Positions 46,614 to 57,506 of a stretch of DNA of 64,000 nucleotides are shown piece by piece; position 1 is the first letter of the stretch, and each line of letters opens with the position of its first letter. The DNA is taken from NCBI GenBank assembly GCA_033398695.1, contig CM065814.1, positions 17,232,358 to 17,296,357 on the forward strand, in the 5' to 3' direction. Origin of the DNA: Orobanche coerulescens (lineage: Eukaryota > Streptophyta > Magnoliopsida > Lamiales > Orobanchaceae). The notes beneath the pieces were generated by a model. That model did no database searches, was not told the DNA's origin, and saw only the letters and a program-made list of their open reading frames with translations. The position numbers were made by a program, and so were the translations under genes.

Positions 46614-47955
46614 ATGGACGAAATCGAAAATCGGAATAATCAAGTTGCAAAAGAGAACTTTAATAGAATATTTTTCTCCAGTAACTGCTAATTCTCCTTT
46701 TTGCATAGAGTTGTCTCATGACTAATGCAACTGATTTCGAACTTAAACCATCAATAATTCAACTTCTTCCATCTTTTCACGGTTTGGGAAGAGAAGATCC
46801 GTATATGCATGTCATGGAATTTCTCGATATTTGTTCTACTTTCCGATTCCAAAATTTCTATGACGAATCTTTCAAACTTAGACTATTTCCATTTTCTCTC
46901 AATGATAAAGGAAAATTCTGGCTAAATTCTCTTCAAGCTAGAACAATTACTAGTTGGGATCAACTAGTGAATAAATTTCTCGCAAAATTTTTCCAATGTC
47001 CAAAACTGATAGTCTTATAAGAGAAATATCCGAATTTTTTCAAAAAGAAAATGAAAAATTTTATGAGTGTTGGGAAAGATTTAATGATTTAATCTTTAAG
47101 TGTCCCCATCATAGTTTTAAATATGGCGTTTGGTAAAATATTTTTATGACAATTTAACTCCAAACAATCGCCAATCAATCAATGCATGGTGGAAAATTTC
47201 TTCACCTTATTGGAGACGAAGCTTGGAATGCACTAGAAAATATGTCAATTAATTCACAACAATGGAATTCACTAGACTCTAGAGCCAAATCGATGCATAC
47301 GACCCCAAAAAAAGGTGGAATTTATGAGGTTAAACAAGATGTTGAAATAAAATCTACTATAGATGATTTAGTACGAAAAGTGGATGCGTTAATCTTGAAG
47401 CAATCCATCACCTCGTCAAACTCAAAAAATGAATTTTGCATTTCATGTGCGGAATCGTTTCATTCATCTCAATCTTGTCCCTCTGGTCCGCAAAATCAAG
47501 AAATTTTTAATGAAGAAGTCAATGCGTTACACTCGTATGGAAAATCTTCGGATAGTTCATTTGCTCCAACTTATAATCCAAATTGGAGGAATCATCCAAA
47601 TTTTTCCTGGAAGCATAACATGCTTCCAATGAATCAAGGAGGACATCAAATGAACGTGTCAAATCAACAAAATATCAGTCCTAATCAATATTCTCCAAAT
47701 ACTTATCAGTATCCTTTTACAGTGCCAAAGAAACCATCTTTGGAAGATACATTGCAACAATTCATGCAATCTACTCAACAAATGTTCCAATCAACTCAGC
47801 AAGTTGTACAATCAAACTCACAGGCTATTTCTAAGCTTGAAACACAAATTGGTCAACTTGCAACAACTTTAGTTGAAAGAGAAAAGGGAAAATTTTCGAG
47901 TCAATCCATCCCTAATCCTCAAGGGCAATATGAAGTAAACTCTTCTAACGTATAA
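46614..47955 (+). pseudogene. Athila gag, copy B
   Basis: The likely ATG is at 46614. A shift (also in A and C) precedes the core domain, where CTCATGAC at 46713-46720 replaces the CTGCGAC of copy C. The core runs FELKPSIIQLL to KFLAKFFQCPK. The downstream frame from 47182 has HLIGDEAWNALENMS, a zinc knuckle of CX2CX4HX4C form (CISCAESFHSSQSC, about 47438-47479), NPNWRNHPNFSWK and a Gln-rich tail with a short coiled coil. It ends at a TAA at 47953-47955. Confidence 0.85.
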
Positions 47956-48400
47956 GTTCAGTCCAGAACTACCCTTAGAAGCGGAAAAGAAATACAAAAG
48001 TCTGACTATGATCCATAAGAAAAATCAAATAAACCACAAGTTTCAAAATCAAAAGATTCTAAGGAAAAACAAACCTTATGTTCCAAAAGCTCCATTTCTT
48101 GAACGACTTATTCCAAAAGATAAAAGCGCGCAATACAAAGATATATTAGAAATATTTAAACAAGTTCGAATAAATATTCCATTCCTTGATGCTATTAAAC
48201 AAGTGCCTATTTATTCTAAGTTCTTGAAAGATCTTTGCACTGTAAAAAGAAGAACAAATGTTCCAAGAAAGGCATTTTTAGCTGAACATGTTAGCTCAAT
48301 AATCCAAAATAAAACTCCTGTTAAGTATAAGATCCTGGTAGTCCTAAAATATCTTGTGTCATTGGAGATCACATCATTAAACGAGCCTTGCTTGATTTAG
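47956..48400 (+). pseudogene. Athila gag-protease linker, copy B
   Basis: After the stop the frame reads TTLRSGKEI, a conserved Athila block, then shifts near 48000. The next frame contains PFLERLIPKDKSAQYKDILE and FKQVRINIPFLDAIKQVPIY, the conserved block just upstream of protease in this group. A further shift near 48330-48390 leads into protease. Confidence 0.82.
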
Positions 48401-49974
48401 GAGCCAGTGTGAATTTATTACCATATTCTGTTTATACACAACTTGGATTAGGGGAGCTTAAATCAATATATGTGATACTACAACTAGCTGATAGATCTAT
48501 AAAAATACCTCGAGGAATCGTAGAGGATGTTCTGATTCAAGTAGATAAATTCTACGTTCCTGTTGATTTTATAGTCCTAGACACTGAACCTGTTGAGAAT
48601 ACCAAAGATCAAATCCCTATCATTTTAGGAAGGCCATTTTTAGCTATTTCAAATGCATTAATTAAATGTAGAAATGGCATAATAAAATTTTCTTTTGGAA
48701 ATATGACTGTTGAACTAAATATGTTTAACATTTCTCTACAACATGATGATTATGATTATGTCTGTGAGGTAAATACGATAGAGAGTATGGGTCCTTATTT
48801 CTTTCAAAAAATAAACGATGATGATCTTTTTGGAAGCTGTCTTTCTCATTTTGGCTCAGATTTTGACATCGACAGTTCAATTAATGAAGTAAATTCTTTA
48901 CTAGAGTCTACACCATTATTGGATAATGATAAATGGAAAGCTAAAACTGAACCACTTGAGAGTCAAATGAATAAAGAAGTACCTATTGAAGATTCAAAGA
49001 TAGAGCTCAATCCATTACCTAAGTCTCTAAAATATGCATTTTTAGGACCATCAGAAACCCTGCCTGTCATCATAGCATCTGATTTAGATGAAGAACGAGA
49101 AGATAAATTAATCAATGTTCTTAAAGAACATAAAGAATCAATAGGCTGGACCATCTCCAATATTAAAGGTATTAGTCCTTCTATATGCATGCATCGAATT
49201 CACCTTGAAAAAAATGCGAAAACTTCCCGAGAATTTCAAAGAAGACTAAATCCTAATTTGAAAGAAGTTGTAAGAGCTGAAATAATCAAACTCTTAGATG
49301 TAGGGATCATCTACCTTATTTTTGATAGCTCTGGGGTCAGTCCTGTTCATATAGTTCCAAAGAAATCTGGCATAACTGTAATCACGAATGAAGAAAATGA
49401 ACTTGTTCCAACCAGAATTCAAACTGGATGGAGAGTCTGTATTGATTTCAGAAAATTGAACTTTTTTACAAGAAAAGATCACTTTCCACTTCCTTTTATT
49501 GATCAGATACTAGAAAGGTTAGCCGATCATTCTTATTATTGTTTTCTTGATGGATATTCCGGCTATAACCAAATTCCCATTGCTCCTGAAGATCAAGAAA
49601 AAACCACTTTTACCTGTCCTTTCAGCACTTTTGCTTACCGACGAATGCCATTTGGTCTGTGCAATGCACCTTCTACTTTTCAGCAGTATATGATGAGCAT
49701 TTTCTCTGACATGGTTGAGCGGTTTTTAGAAATTTTTATCGATGATTTTTCTATAGTCGGGTCTAGTGATGAATGTTTACACCACTTAACTCAAGTGTTG
49801 GTTAGGTGTAAGGAGAAGAATCTTGTCCTAAACTCGGAAAAATGTCATTTTATGGTTAAAAAATAAATTGTCTTAGGCCATGTGATTTCTGAAAAAGGAA
49901 TTGAGGTGGACAATGCTAAAGTTGACTTAATATCCAGTCTTCCACCCCTACGGACAATTAAAGAAATTCGGTCA
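48388..49974 (+). pseudogene. Athila protease and reverse transcriptase (truncated), copy B
   Basis: A 492-codon frame begins at the protease motif LDLGASVNLLPYSVY, with Leu in place of the usual Thr/Ser after Asp. It then has the linker to GRPFLAISNALI and RT motifs: GWRVCIDFRKLN, FCFLDGYSGYNQI-type block, RRMPFGLCNAPSTFQQYM and the catalytic box IFIDDFSI (FIDD). A TAA at 49864-49866 follows FMVKK, where the normal reading continues in the same frame (IVLGHVISEKGIEV) until a gypsy LTR cuts it at 49975. RNase H and integrase are missing from the window. Confidence 0.88.
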
Positions 49975-50499
49975 TGTAATATCCGCATTTTTCTTTCTCC
50001 AGTATTCTCATTTTTGGTGTATTTTTCGTTTTTAGCAACTCGCTTGTAACCGTTTTGACATATTAAATCTATTTTATTCTTGGAGTTTTTCCATTTGGAT
50101 GAGTTTCGGAGATGTTTTGATATTATTCCGTCTTTTGTCATGTATTGTTGCATGGACGTTCGATTCTCGTAGAATCCGTTTGATTTTGTGATTTCTTTGG
50201 TTTTACGAGTTCGTATGGTTGGGTTGTTCGTGTTGTGAGTTTCGGTTTATTGATCCGACGTCGTATCGTGATTTTCGGACGTCTGGGCCATTTTGTAATT
50301 TCCTATAAGTTTAGGGAATTTTACTTTCCTTGTCGTTTTCCGGATTCCTCGGTAGTTAGAATTGTATTCTCCTTCAGCGCTTAGCTTCGTTGTCATGATT
50401 ATTTCATGTTTACGTTTTTGGAATCTGTCCTTGAGTTGCGTATCGTTTTGCATCGCCGATGCGACTAACTCGTCAAAGAAGTTGATCTTGGCTGCATGC

Positions 50500-50850
50500 A
50501 TAACGTGCGTTATGCATGCTTCATAGCGTGCGCTATCGACACGCACATAACGTACGTGTTGCCCTGGTAGTAACATACGTTATGGCCTTCAGTGTTTTGT
50601 ACATGGAGTCTGCCCGGATTTGGCCGAGTCCTTACGTACGTAAACATGCTGGTGTTACGTACGTAAGACCTCCTTGTATCGTGCGCTAAGTCGTCTGATA
50701 TAGCGTACGCTAATGGCATCAGCGATTTGAGCATAATGTTCAGCCGAGCCATTACGTACGCTAACGCCTGTGTGTTACGTACGTAATGTGCGTAACGTAC
50801 GTTAACCACTGTACATTAACGTACATAATGAGAGGTCAGGTTTTATAAAC
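50500..50850. promoter_or_regulatory. Palindrome array and TATA box, second family 2 LTR
   Basis: Twelve sites have centres at 50506.5, 50529.5, 50553.5, 50576.5, 50637.5, 50660.5, 50682.5, 50706.5, 50757.5, 50780.5, 50798.5 and 50822.5. Steps are 23, 24, 23, 61, 23, 22, 24, 51, 23, 18, 24: the solo LTR pattern, with one step one base longer. Several sites here are decayed (ACATACGT, ATCGTGCGCT). TTTTATAAAC follows at 50841-50850. Confidence 0.82.
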
Positions 50851-51469
50851 CTGAGTTGACCTTGCATTCGCGACATTTCTTCATTTCTTCCTTCCGTCCG
50901 CAACGAGTGTTCTTAGAGAGATTTGAGCGATTCTTCAAGTTTTGCCCGTGGAAATCCTTGGGGAATCAAGTATTGTGTTCCTAGTGTAGTTTATCATCTT
51001 CGTAATCATCTTCCTCCATCCAAATCAAGGTAAATCTTCTAAGAACCCTACTTTTGGGTAAATTGGGGGTTTTTGGTTTTCTTATTCGATTCGTTCCATA
51101 TTGTTGATTAATTCATGATGAATATGATTAATCTTATTGGTATTCTTGGTTTTCCTACGGATTCATGGTATATATCGTGGTATTTTCATAATCGAGAGGG
51201 TTTGGTTGTGGTCCGCCCTTGTTGTTGTTCTTGTACAAATATACATGAATTGTAGGCGGGTTTTCGGGTGTATTCCTTTTCTGTATTCGTTTGAAAATGG
51301 TTGTGATTGTATTCTTCGAATCGTTAGGTTCAGTTCCATTGTTTCCTAGCATTCGTCGGTGAATTTCCTTTCCGTTCATTGCGTCGTCAATTATTCAAGG
51401 CAAGTATTTTTAGAAACCTTTATGCTTAACATGAAATGGTGATGTATATTGTGTGTGCTTTGCTCACCT

Positions 51470-51705
51470 CGGAAGGGTCCGACGGGGCCTCGAGGGAATC
51501 CAATTGTATAGCCCTGGATTCACGAGTTTGTTTCGCTAGCCAGCTCGGGAGGGTCCTTAGAGGCCTCGAGCGGGATCAATGGTATAGACCTGTTCCCAAG
51601 GCGATGCGCGTGCGTGATTTGTTTTATGATATGTCCAGCTCGGGAGGGTCCTTAGAGGCCTCGAGCGGGATCAATAGTATAGCCCTGTTCCCAAGGCAAA
51701 TTGAT
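51470..51705 (+). repeat. GTCCGACGGG-type minisatellite, second family 2 LTR
   Basis: Three units equal to 14877-15112. The exact core is at 51477-51486. The unit ends read TATAGCCCTGTTCCCAAGGC instead of the TGGCTTCGTCCCGATCCTAG seen in the solo LTR. Confidence 0.72.
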
Positions 51706-52592
51706 TGACTGTTTGTTTCCAGAAAAGACATGTTTGGTTTTGGTTTTGAAATGAAATTGGTGCATTGTACTATGAAATGTGTAAGCGAATGGTTTGCCTT
51801 GATTACTTGTACTAGCGTAATTGCTAACCCCTCTGGGGACCCGTTTTGGGGAAATTCTTGTTATGGATTTCAGGTTATGATCAGTTGGACGAGCGGGCGC
51901 TGGGACCGCACAAGGATGCTGGCCAAGGTCGTTGACATGTGCATTTGAGTTCTTTTATTTCCGCTATTCCATTCGATATGGTTGTTGCCCACTTTCTAAA
52001 CTTATAGATTGTACTCGCGAGTACTTAGGCTTTTCTCTTCGAATTATGATTGTTATTCGTTGAAGCTACTATATTTGTCGGTTGATGTTTATTATGCCGG
52101 TTTATCCGGGCGTGTTGTTATTTGTTGTATTGTTAATGTAATACCCGAGATTCTCGGTTCCGGTTATTTTTGAATTTTGTCGATTGCGCCGTTCATTTTG
52201 TTCTGTTGGCGATTTCTTGAGATTTTCCCCTATGTTGGGTACGGCACGATGTACCGTGTTGTGGTGTTTGTCGGGTGCGACTTATCGTTGCGTAAGTCGA
52301 GCTAATAGTATGTCTTGCTTTGTTATGTGTTCGTTTTCGATTTGGATCGTTGGTGTTGTCCGTTAGTGTTTCGTTGCATGTTGAATAATTATTGTTTTGT
52401 CGAGGAGTATCATTTTTGGGCATTTGGTCGACTTTGTAAGATCACCACCGGCGCTTATAAAGTCTAAAAATTCTGATACTTTAAAATGTGATAGAGCATC
52501 AAATTAGCTTTCCAATGGTTCAAACGGCGAGTCAATCGGAGTCCGGACGAAGGAGTTATGACCGAAATAACAAAGACTACACAGTGTGTAAT

Positions 52593-52720
52593 TAGCGCAC
52601 GCTAAGTACATATAGTAGCGCACGCTAACGGATCTGGCAGAGGGTTCTGGACTGCATTTTACAGCCGTTAGCGCACGCTACACATACCTTAGCGTGCGCT
52701 AACTGTTGACAGTATATATA
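52593..52720. promoter_or_regulatory. Four palindromes, hairpin and TATA box, family 3 5' LTR
   Basis: Site centres are at 52598.5, 52621.5, 52674.5 and 52695.5 (steps 23, 53, 21). The last two form a perfect 14-bp inverted repeat (52667-52680 with 52690-52703) around a 9-nt loop, ending 9 bp before TATATATA at 52713-52720. Confidence 0.82.
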
Positions 52721-53338
52721 AGACTGCAGAGGTCAACTTTCGTCATTTCTTCCTCCCCTTTCTTCCTTCCGGCGATCTAGACGATCTTGAGGGCGTATAA
52801 GCATGGATTTTGGCCTGATATCATCACCCATCAATATCTTTGAGTTCCTAGTACGGATTTAACAACATCCCAACATCTTTCGCCATTTTAATTGAGGTAT
52901 TTTCTTCTTAAAACCCTACTTTCGGGATAATTTGGGGTTTATCGTGATTTCATGATTCCAATCCGAAATTGTTGATTCCCTTGTTGTTATCTAGTCTTGT
53001 TTATCTTAACCCCCAGTTTGGAGTTTTGTTTTCATGTTTTTATCGGGTTGATTTATGTTCTTGATATATTTTGGGGTTTTTCTTTTGATTTCAATTCTGG
53101 GCCGATTATTATGAATTGGTCATGTAATTCTTGTTGTATTGGTTGTAATCTACGGATTAGTAACTCGTTTATCGACTTCATCTCACCCGGAACATGATTT
53201 TGGCTTTCTTGGAACGAACCCTTGAACCCTTGTAGTTTCTTAGTGTCGATTGAGATTTCGTTTAGTGTTGTTGATTCGTAGCGGTGTTATTCTCATGGTG
53301 ATTGTGTTGTTATTGATTTCTCGTGAAGGTGGTCGGTT

Positions 53339-53442
53339 TTTGGGGCTGTTTCGGGGCTGTTTTGGGGCTGTTTCGGCCGGGCTGTTTCGGGACTGTTTTG
53401 GGGCTGTTTCGGCCGGGCTGTTTCGGCCGAGCCGCTTTCGTC
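53339..53442 (+). repeat. GGGGCTGTTTC minisatellite, 5' LTR of family 3
   Basis: About seven units of 10-15 bp alternate GGGGCTGTTTC, GGGGCTGTTTT and GGGCTGTTTCGGCC. The 3' LTR has about eleven units at 58690-58826, so the array changed length after insertion. Confidence 0.8.
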
Positions 53443-53967
53443 GGAGTATTCACAAATTGATTTCGAGGCAAGTATCTTACCCATACATTACGTGTTTTGT
53501 GGATATATTAGTTGGTAATTTTCGATACGTGATTTATGAATGTCTATAATTAACTTTCAAAGGAATTGATATGCTTTTCAATACTTCCTTAAAAGATGAC
53601 TCGTATGATTTCGTTGTTAAATATGCTTGTCTAAGTATGTGTGGGGTATCGTTTTGTGTGATTATGACATTGTAGATTTATAGCTTAACCTTTCCTTGAG
53701 ATATGTATGAACATATGCCTATTGATGATCCTGTGTCATTGTGTCGTTCGGCGTGGTTGGATAGGTATTTTTCCCTCGTTACTATGTTATTGGTACTAGC
53801 TGCATCGTTGAAATTCTAGCATGAATCATATCGTTACTTGGTCGTGAGTATATGTTGGATAAATTGGCCATTCTAGTAAGGTACCTCGACTATATATATA
53901 CTGTGATTGACCTTCGAGGCTTGTGGTTTGCAACTGTGATTTTGCAACGTGTGTGTGTGTTGTTCCT

Positions 53968-54180
53968 TCCACCCGGAGTGTCCGACGGGATGTCTGGGGG
54001 TCGATACTAAGGGGTACGACCACGGAAGTGGACTTGGGTGCGTGTGTGGATGAACTTCCACCTGGAGTGTCCGACGGGATGTCCGGGGTCGATACTAAGG
54101 TACGGCCGCGAAGTGGTTAACCACCCGGAGTGTCCGACGGGATGTCTGGGGGTCGATACTAAGGGGTACGGCCGCGGGTT
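53968..54180 (+). repeat. GTCCGACGGG array, 5' LTR of family 3
   Basis: Three units share CCACCCGGAGTGTCCGACGG, ATGTCTGGGGGTCGATACTA and GGTACGGCC. Exact cores are at 53980-53989, 54069-54078 and 54132-54141. The 3' LTR copy is at about 59360-59575. Confidence 0.82.
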
Positions 54181-55108
54181 ACCAGTTGTGGTTTTCATCT
54201 TGAGGATGACATTGATGTTTTCGTTAATTGTGATATTGTCCGGAGTATCACAATGCTTTGTGCTCGGGGTCGAGAGACATTATATATCGAGTCTTGGTGC
54301 TTGGCTAGAATGGCATAGGAATAATGTGTTATGTGTAATGTGTCCTTGTAAGTGAACTGAAGTGGATGATCGGGTCGTGGACCCTGTGTTTTGTGACCGG
54401 AATGGTTGGGTCGTGGACCCCGTGTTTTGTTAATGGATTTGCATTTTGGAAAATGAACTTTGGGGCTGTGACCCTAAATGGCTTTCGAGGAATTAAGAAC
54501 TTTTCAATTTCTAATGTTTTCAAAACTCCCGAGATTTGGAAATGCTTTCAAAGTGCTTACTACTTCGTTTCTACTTTCAAGACTTGAACTATTTTTAACT
54601 AAAAATATCTCGGGAAGTCTTTCGTTGTATTCTCGGAATGTGTTGTGTATGGCTCGTATTTGCATTTTATACTTGCACTAGCGAAACAGTGGAGTTTTGC
54701 TAACCCCCGAGTAATCGGGGGGTGGATATCTGTATTGTGTCCAGGTACATGCAGGTTTTCGGGAGCAAGTCACAGGATCGGTACGAGGGATGATGGAAGA
54801 CGAATGATACTAATCACACGAAGGCCAGTTTTGGGTTAAGTTAGTCGAAGTCCATTGTATTGTCTTTTCCGCTGTCTTATTGTTCGTTGTTGCAAGTATT
54901 TTACCCTTGCGTGGGTATGAGTCTGGATGAGTTTATGTATTTTGATTTGTAAGTCAGTGACGAAAGACCAAATCGGTCTATTGGTTCGTTATTTTGATTC
55001 GTCGGTATGTAATGTAATGTGTTGTTTTGATGTCTAGCCTGGTGGATCCTCACAGAGAGGGTCTGCGGCGTGTAATATTCCCGGTTCGATCTGGGGGTGT
55101 TACATTTA

Positions 55109-55120
55109 TGGTATCAGAGC
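55109..55120 (+). other. Primer binding site (initiator Met tRNA), family 3
   Basis: TGGTATCAGAGC matches the complement of the plant tRNA-iMet 3' end exactly as I know it, four bases after the LTR. Confidence 0.92.
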
Positions 55121-55865
55121 GCTTAGGTTGCGGAAACCTAGGTTGTCGGGTCCAGTCGTGTATTGTTGGGTCTTGTCTTGTCAGATCGAGTCTGACTGAT
55201 GTCGTGTCGCGACGCATCATCTGGGATGTCGGTCGTGATTAGTATCATGGTGCAACCATCATCTTCGTGCGATCTGTGGATGTAAGTCTCCCTACTACAT
55301 GTTGTACCACGAGCTATACGAGCCGGTGTGATTCTGTGTTATGTAGTAGTATTTGAAGGTGCATCGTGAGTAAGTGACATATATTTGTCGATTCTCATTT
55401 TGTGCTAGAATGAAGAGTGGTATTGCTAAATGTATCCTTGTATGAACTGTTTTTCTTGCAAGAGTAACAACCTTGGAATTTTAAGTTTTCGAAAGGCTTT
55501 CGGGGAGTCGTAATTTTTTTTAAAATGTTCTCCAAGGGAGGAAAAATTTTGATTTTTGTATGATGACCTCAAGGTCAAAATTTTTTACACTTCAACTACC
55601 GATATTTCATTTTCATCTCATACTATAAGTTTTCAAAACACGAGTTTTTAACTCAAATAAGGTCTACAAAATATACTCAAGACGTGACTCTTGCTTTTAA
55701 CTTTTCGATTTTGAATGACAATTGCCTATTGATGGTTGCTCATGAGGTGTTGTAATTATGTGAATCGATGGCTTTGAGATTCGAATATTGTTGTTGTTTA
55801 TTTGTGACCTTCGATTCTAGTAATGTCATATATATGTTCACAATCATGTTGCTGAAATAGAACCG

Positions 55866-55946
55866 TTAGCGCACGCTAAGTGTGAGGCTAGCGCGCGCTA
55901 ATGCAGCATGGGTAGCGCACGCTAAATATTTGTTGTAGCGCGCGTT
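55866..55946. repeat. Orphan palindrome quartet in family 3 internal region
   Basis: Four sites have centres at 55871.5, 55893.5, 55917.5 and 55940.5 (steps 22, 24, 23). No TATA box follows closely. The downstream CAGTCTGGACAGAGGCTATGG resembles the CGGATCTGGCAGAGGGTTCT next to the LTR sites, so this may be a relic of an older LTR. Confidence 0.7.
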
Positions 55947-56880
55947 AGTCAGTCTGGACAGAGGCTATGGAACCGCATTTTAGCCGTCAGGTCTATGTTT
56001 TGCTGCAGTCAATCATCTTCGACGGTATTCTATGTGTGTTGAGCGATGCAACTGTTGTGTGGGAATAAGTGTTAGGACTTTTTGTAGCGCTAGGTGATAA
56101 TTGATTTTGTTTAAATTATGTCTGATGTGTGTGTGTTCGAAAACGTCACCCTGAAAATTTCATAAAGTTTCGACGATTCGATTAATCGGCGGCTCTGTGC
56201 GTACTTTGAAAATTATTTAGAATTGGCGAGCCGACCTCGGATTCTCAAATAAAACCTCGACGGTATTTGAAAGAGTTGTTTTAAAGTACATGTAGACATT
56301 TTGTAAAATATTACCGTCGTTGGTTTTTGTGTAGTGTTGAGAGGATTTTCGAAAATGATTTTTGACGTATTGTTGTATTTTCAAATAATCCGAGTACATG
56401 ATTTCAGAAATCTTTCACATCATAAAATCTTTATTTTCAAAAATCAATACAATTTTTATTTTCAACAATATACTGTGGAAGATAAAGAATCTTACTCGAT
56501 TTAAAACTTCAAACTCGGGTTTAGAAAAGTTTTCTATACTGAGCCAGTTATCGTGCGTGATCTTCAATCACTCTATAATGATGATGTTAAAATATATATA
56601 TATATATTGTTTTGTAAGTGATGTTAAATGAGACGGTTAAAGTCCGTCGTTTACGGGTTTTGATAAAACAAACTGAGGTACCAAAAATATTTTCAAGATT
56701 TTATTTCGAATAGCGCACAAGTCCAAGGATTTCCAAATGAAATCATTTAAAAGGATACCTCGTGGATTTTCTTATTTAGTTGTTATCAATTACCTTATGT
56801 GTTATGTCGTGCTGGGTTGGTACTTTAGTATATTATTTTCGCGAAGTTGTGCCATCGTATCGAGTGAGAATCCGCTTAAT

Positions 56881-57042
56881 ATGTCTAGGGACAGAGGATA
56901 CGGTCGTGACCGCGGTATAGTTAGTCGTGGAGATCAGACACGGGACCAAGAGGATATGGCCGGGAAAGTTGCTACTCCAGCACTTCATTTTCGTTGTTTA
57001 GGTTTCGGGGACGAAACCTCTTTTAAAGGTGATATGATGTAA
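56881..57042 (+). pseudogene. Gag-start remnant fused to an element tail
   Basis: ATG at 56881 opens a short frame with an Arg/Gly/Asp-rich start (MSRDRGYGRDRGIVSRGDQT), like the basic N-terminus of gag in this gypsy group. After about 30 codons it passes straight into ALHFRCLGFGDETSFKGDMM, the read-through of an element 3' end (GGGGACGAAAC and a purine tract). All of gag-pol between is deleted. Confidence 0.6.
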
Positions 57043-57480
57043 TATCCGCAATTTTCGATTTTCGGTAAATTTCTTTTTTTGGCAGGAGTCCATTTTAATG
57101 GATCTTCTGTGACCGTTTCGTCCTTCTGTGAATGTTTCATTCTACACTTGTTAACATCCGAGTTCGTTTCGGTGTCGTTTTGCTGAGTTCCGTGCTTTTT
57201 GGCGACCTTTCCGCATTTGAGATCGATTCTTGCGAATCCCGTTCGAAATTGTTGTTCGTATTTCCCCGTAAGTCCGTTTAACCTTGTTAGACGTTTTGTG
57301 AAGTTCGGTTTGGTTATACGTTTTCTTATCGTGATGTTTCAGGCGTTTGGGCCATTTTGTAATTTCCCAAAGTTTTGGGGTGGTTGCCTTCGTATCGTCT
57401 TTCCCGATCTTCAAGTTATCGGAATCATGTGTCATCTAGAGTTGCTCTGCCTGGATTGTTTCATGTTTTAAGTTTCGGGA
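57038..57480 (+). mobile_element. Captured LTR start inside family 3 interior
   Basis: TGTAATATCCGC follows a purine tract at 57020-57037. The next 400 bp contain GGCGTTTGGGCCATTTTGTA, as in the family 2 LTR (compare 50280-50310). The fragment ends before any TATA box, then the proper 3' end (GGGACGAAAC, purine tract) follows. It is thus a piece of a foreign U3. Confidence 0.6.
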
Positions 57481-57493
57481 CGAAACTTCTTTT

Positions 57494-57506
57494 AAGGAGG
57501 GTAGAA
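57494..57506 (+). other. Polypurine tract, family 3
   Basis: AAGGAGGGTAGAA lies directly before the 3' LTR start TGTAATACCCG, the usual place for second-strand priming. Confidence 0.85.

Larger units (their letters stand above)
49975..52136 (+). mobile_element. 5' LTR of gypsy family 2 element, main part
   Basis: It begins TGTAATATCCGC inside Athila RT and closely matches 13396-15530. At 52136 it is interrupted by the family 3 element and resumes at 60506. It is a 5' LTR because a primer site and the start of gag follow its far end. The sequence left of it (GGTCA, 49970-49974) would be the target duplication; its partner is not in the window. Confidence 0.92.
52137..55104 (+). mobile_element. 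5' LTR, gypsy family 3 (2,968 bp)
   Basis: It runs TGTAATACCCGAG to GGGTGTTACA. It holds four palindromes and TATATATA (52713-52720), a GGGCTGTTTC minisatellite at 53339-53442, GAGGCAAGT (53465-53473) and a GTCCGACGGG array (53968-54180). Open frames of 60-105 codons overlap on both strands and look non-coding. Confidence 0.93.
55105..57506 (+). mobile_element. Internal region of family 3 element
   Basis: 2.4 kb. It contains the primer site (55109-55120), a long untranslated part with an orphan palindrome quartet (55866-55946), a short gag-like start at 56881, a captured LTR beginning at 57038, and the purine tract at 57494-57506. No protease, RT, RNase H or integrase motif occurs in any frame. 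Confidence 0.85.

Noticed and set aside
52184..52423. Identical open frames in both family 3 LTRs (60 and 76 codons)
   Set aside because: Explained by LTR duplication; opposite strands are both open, which suggests chance.
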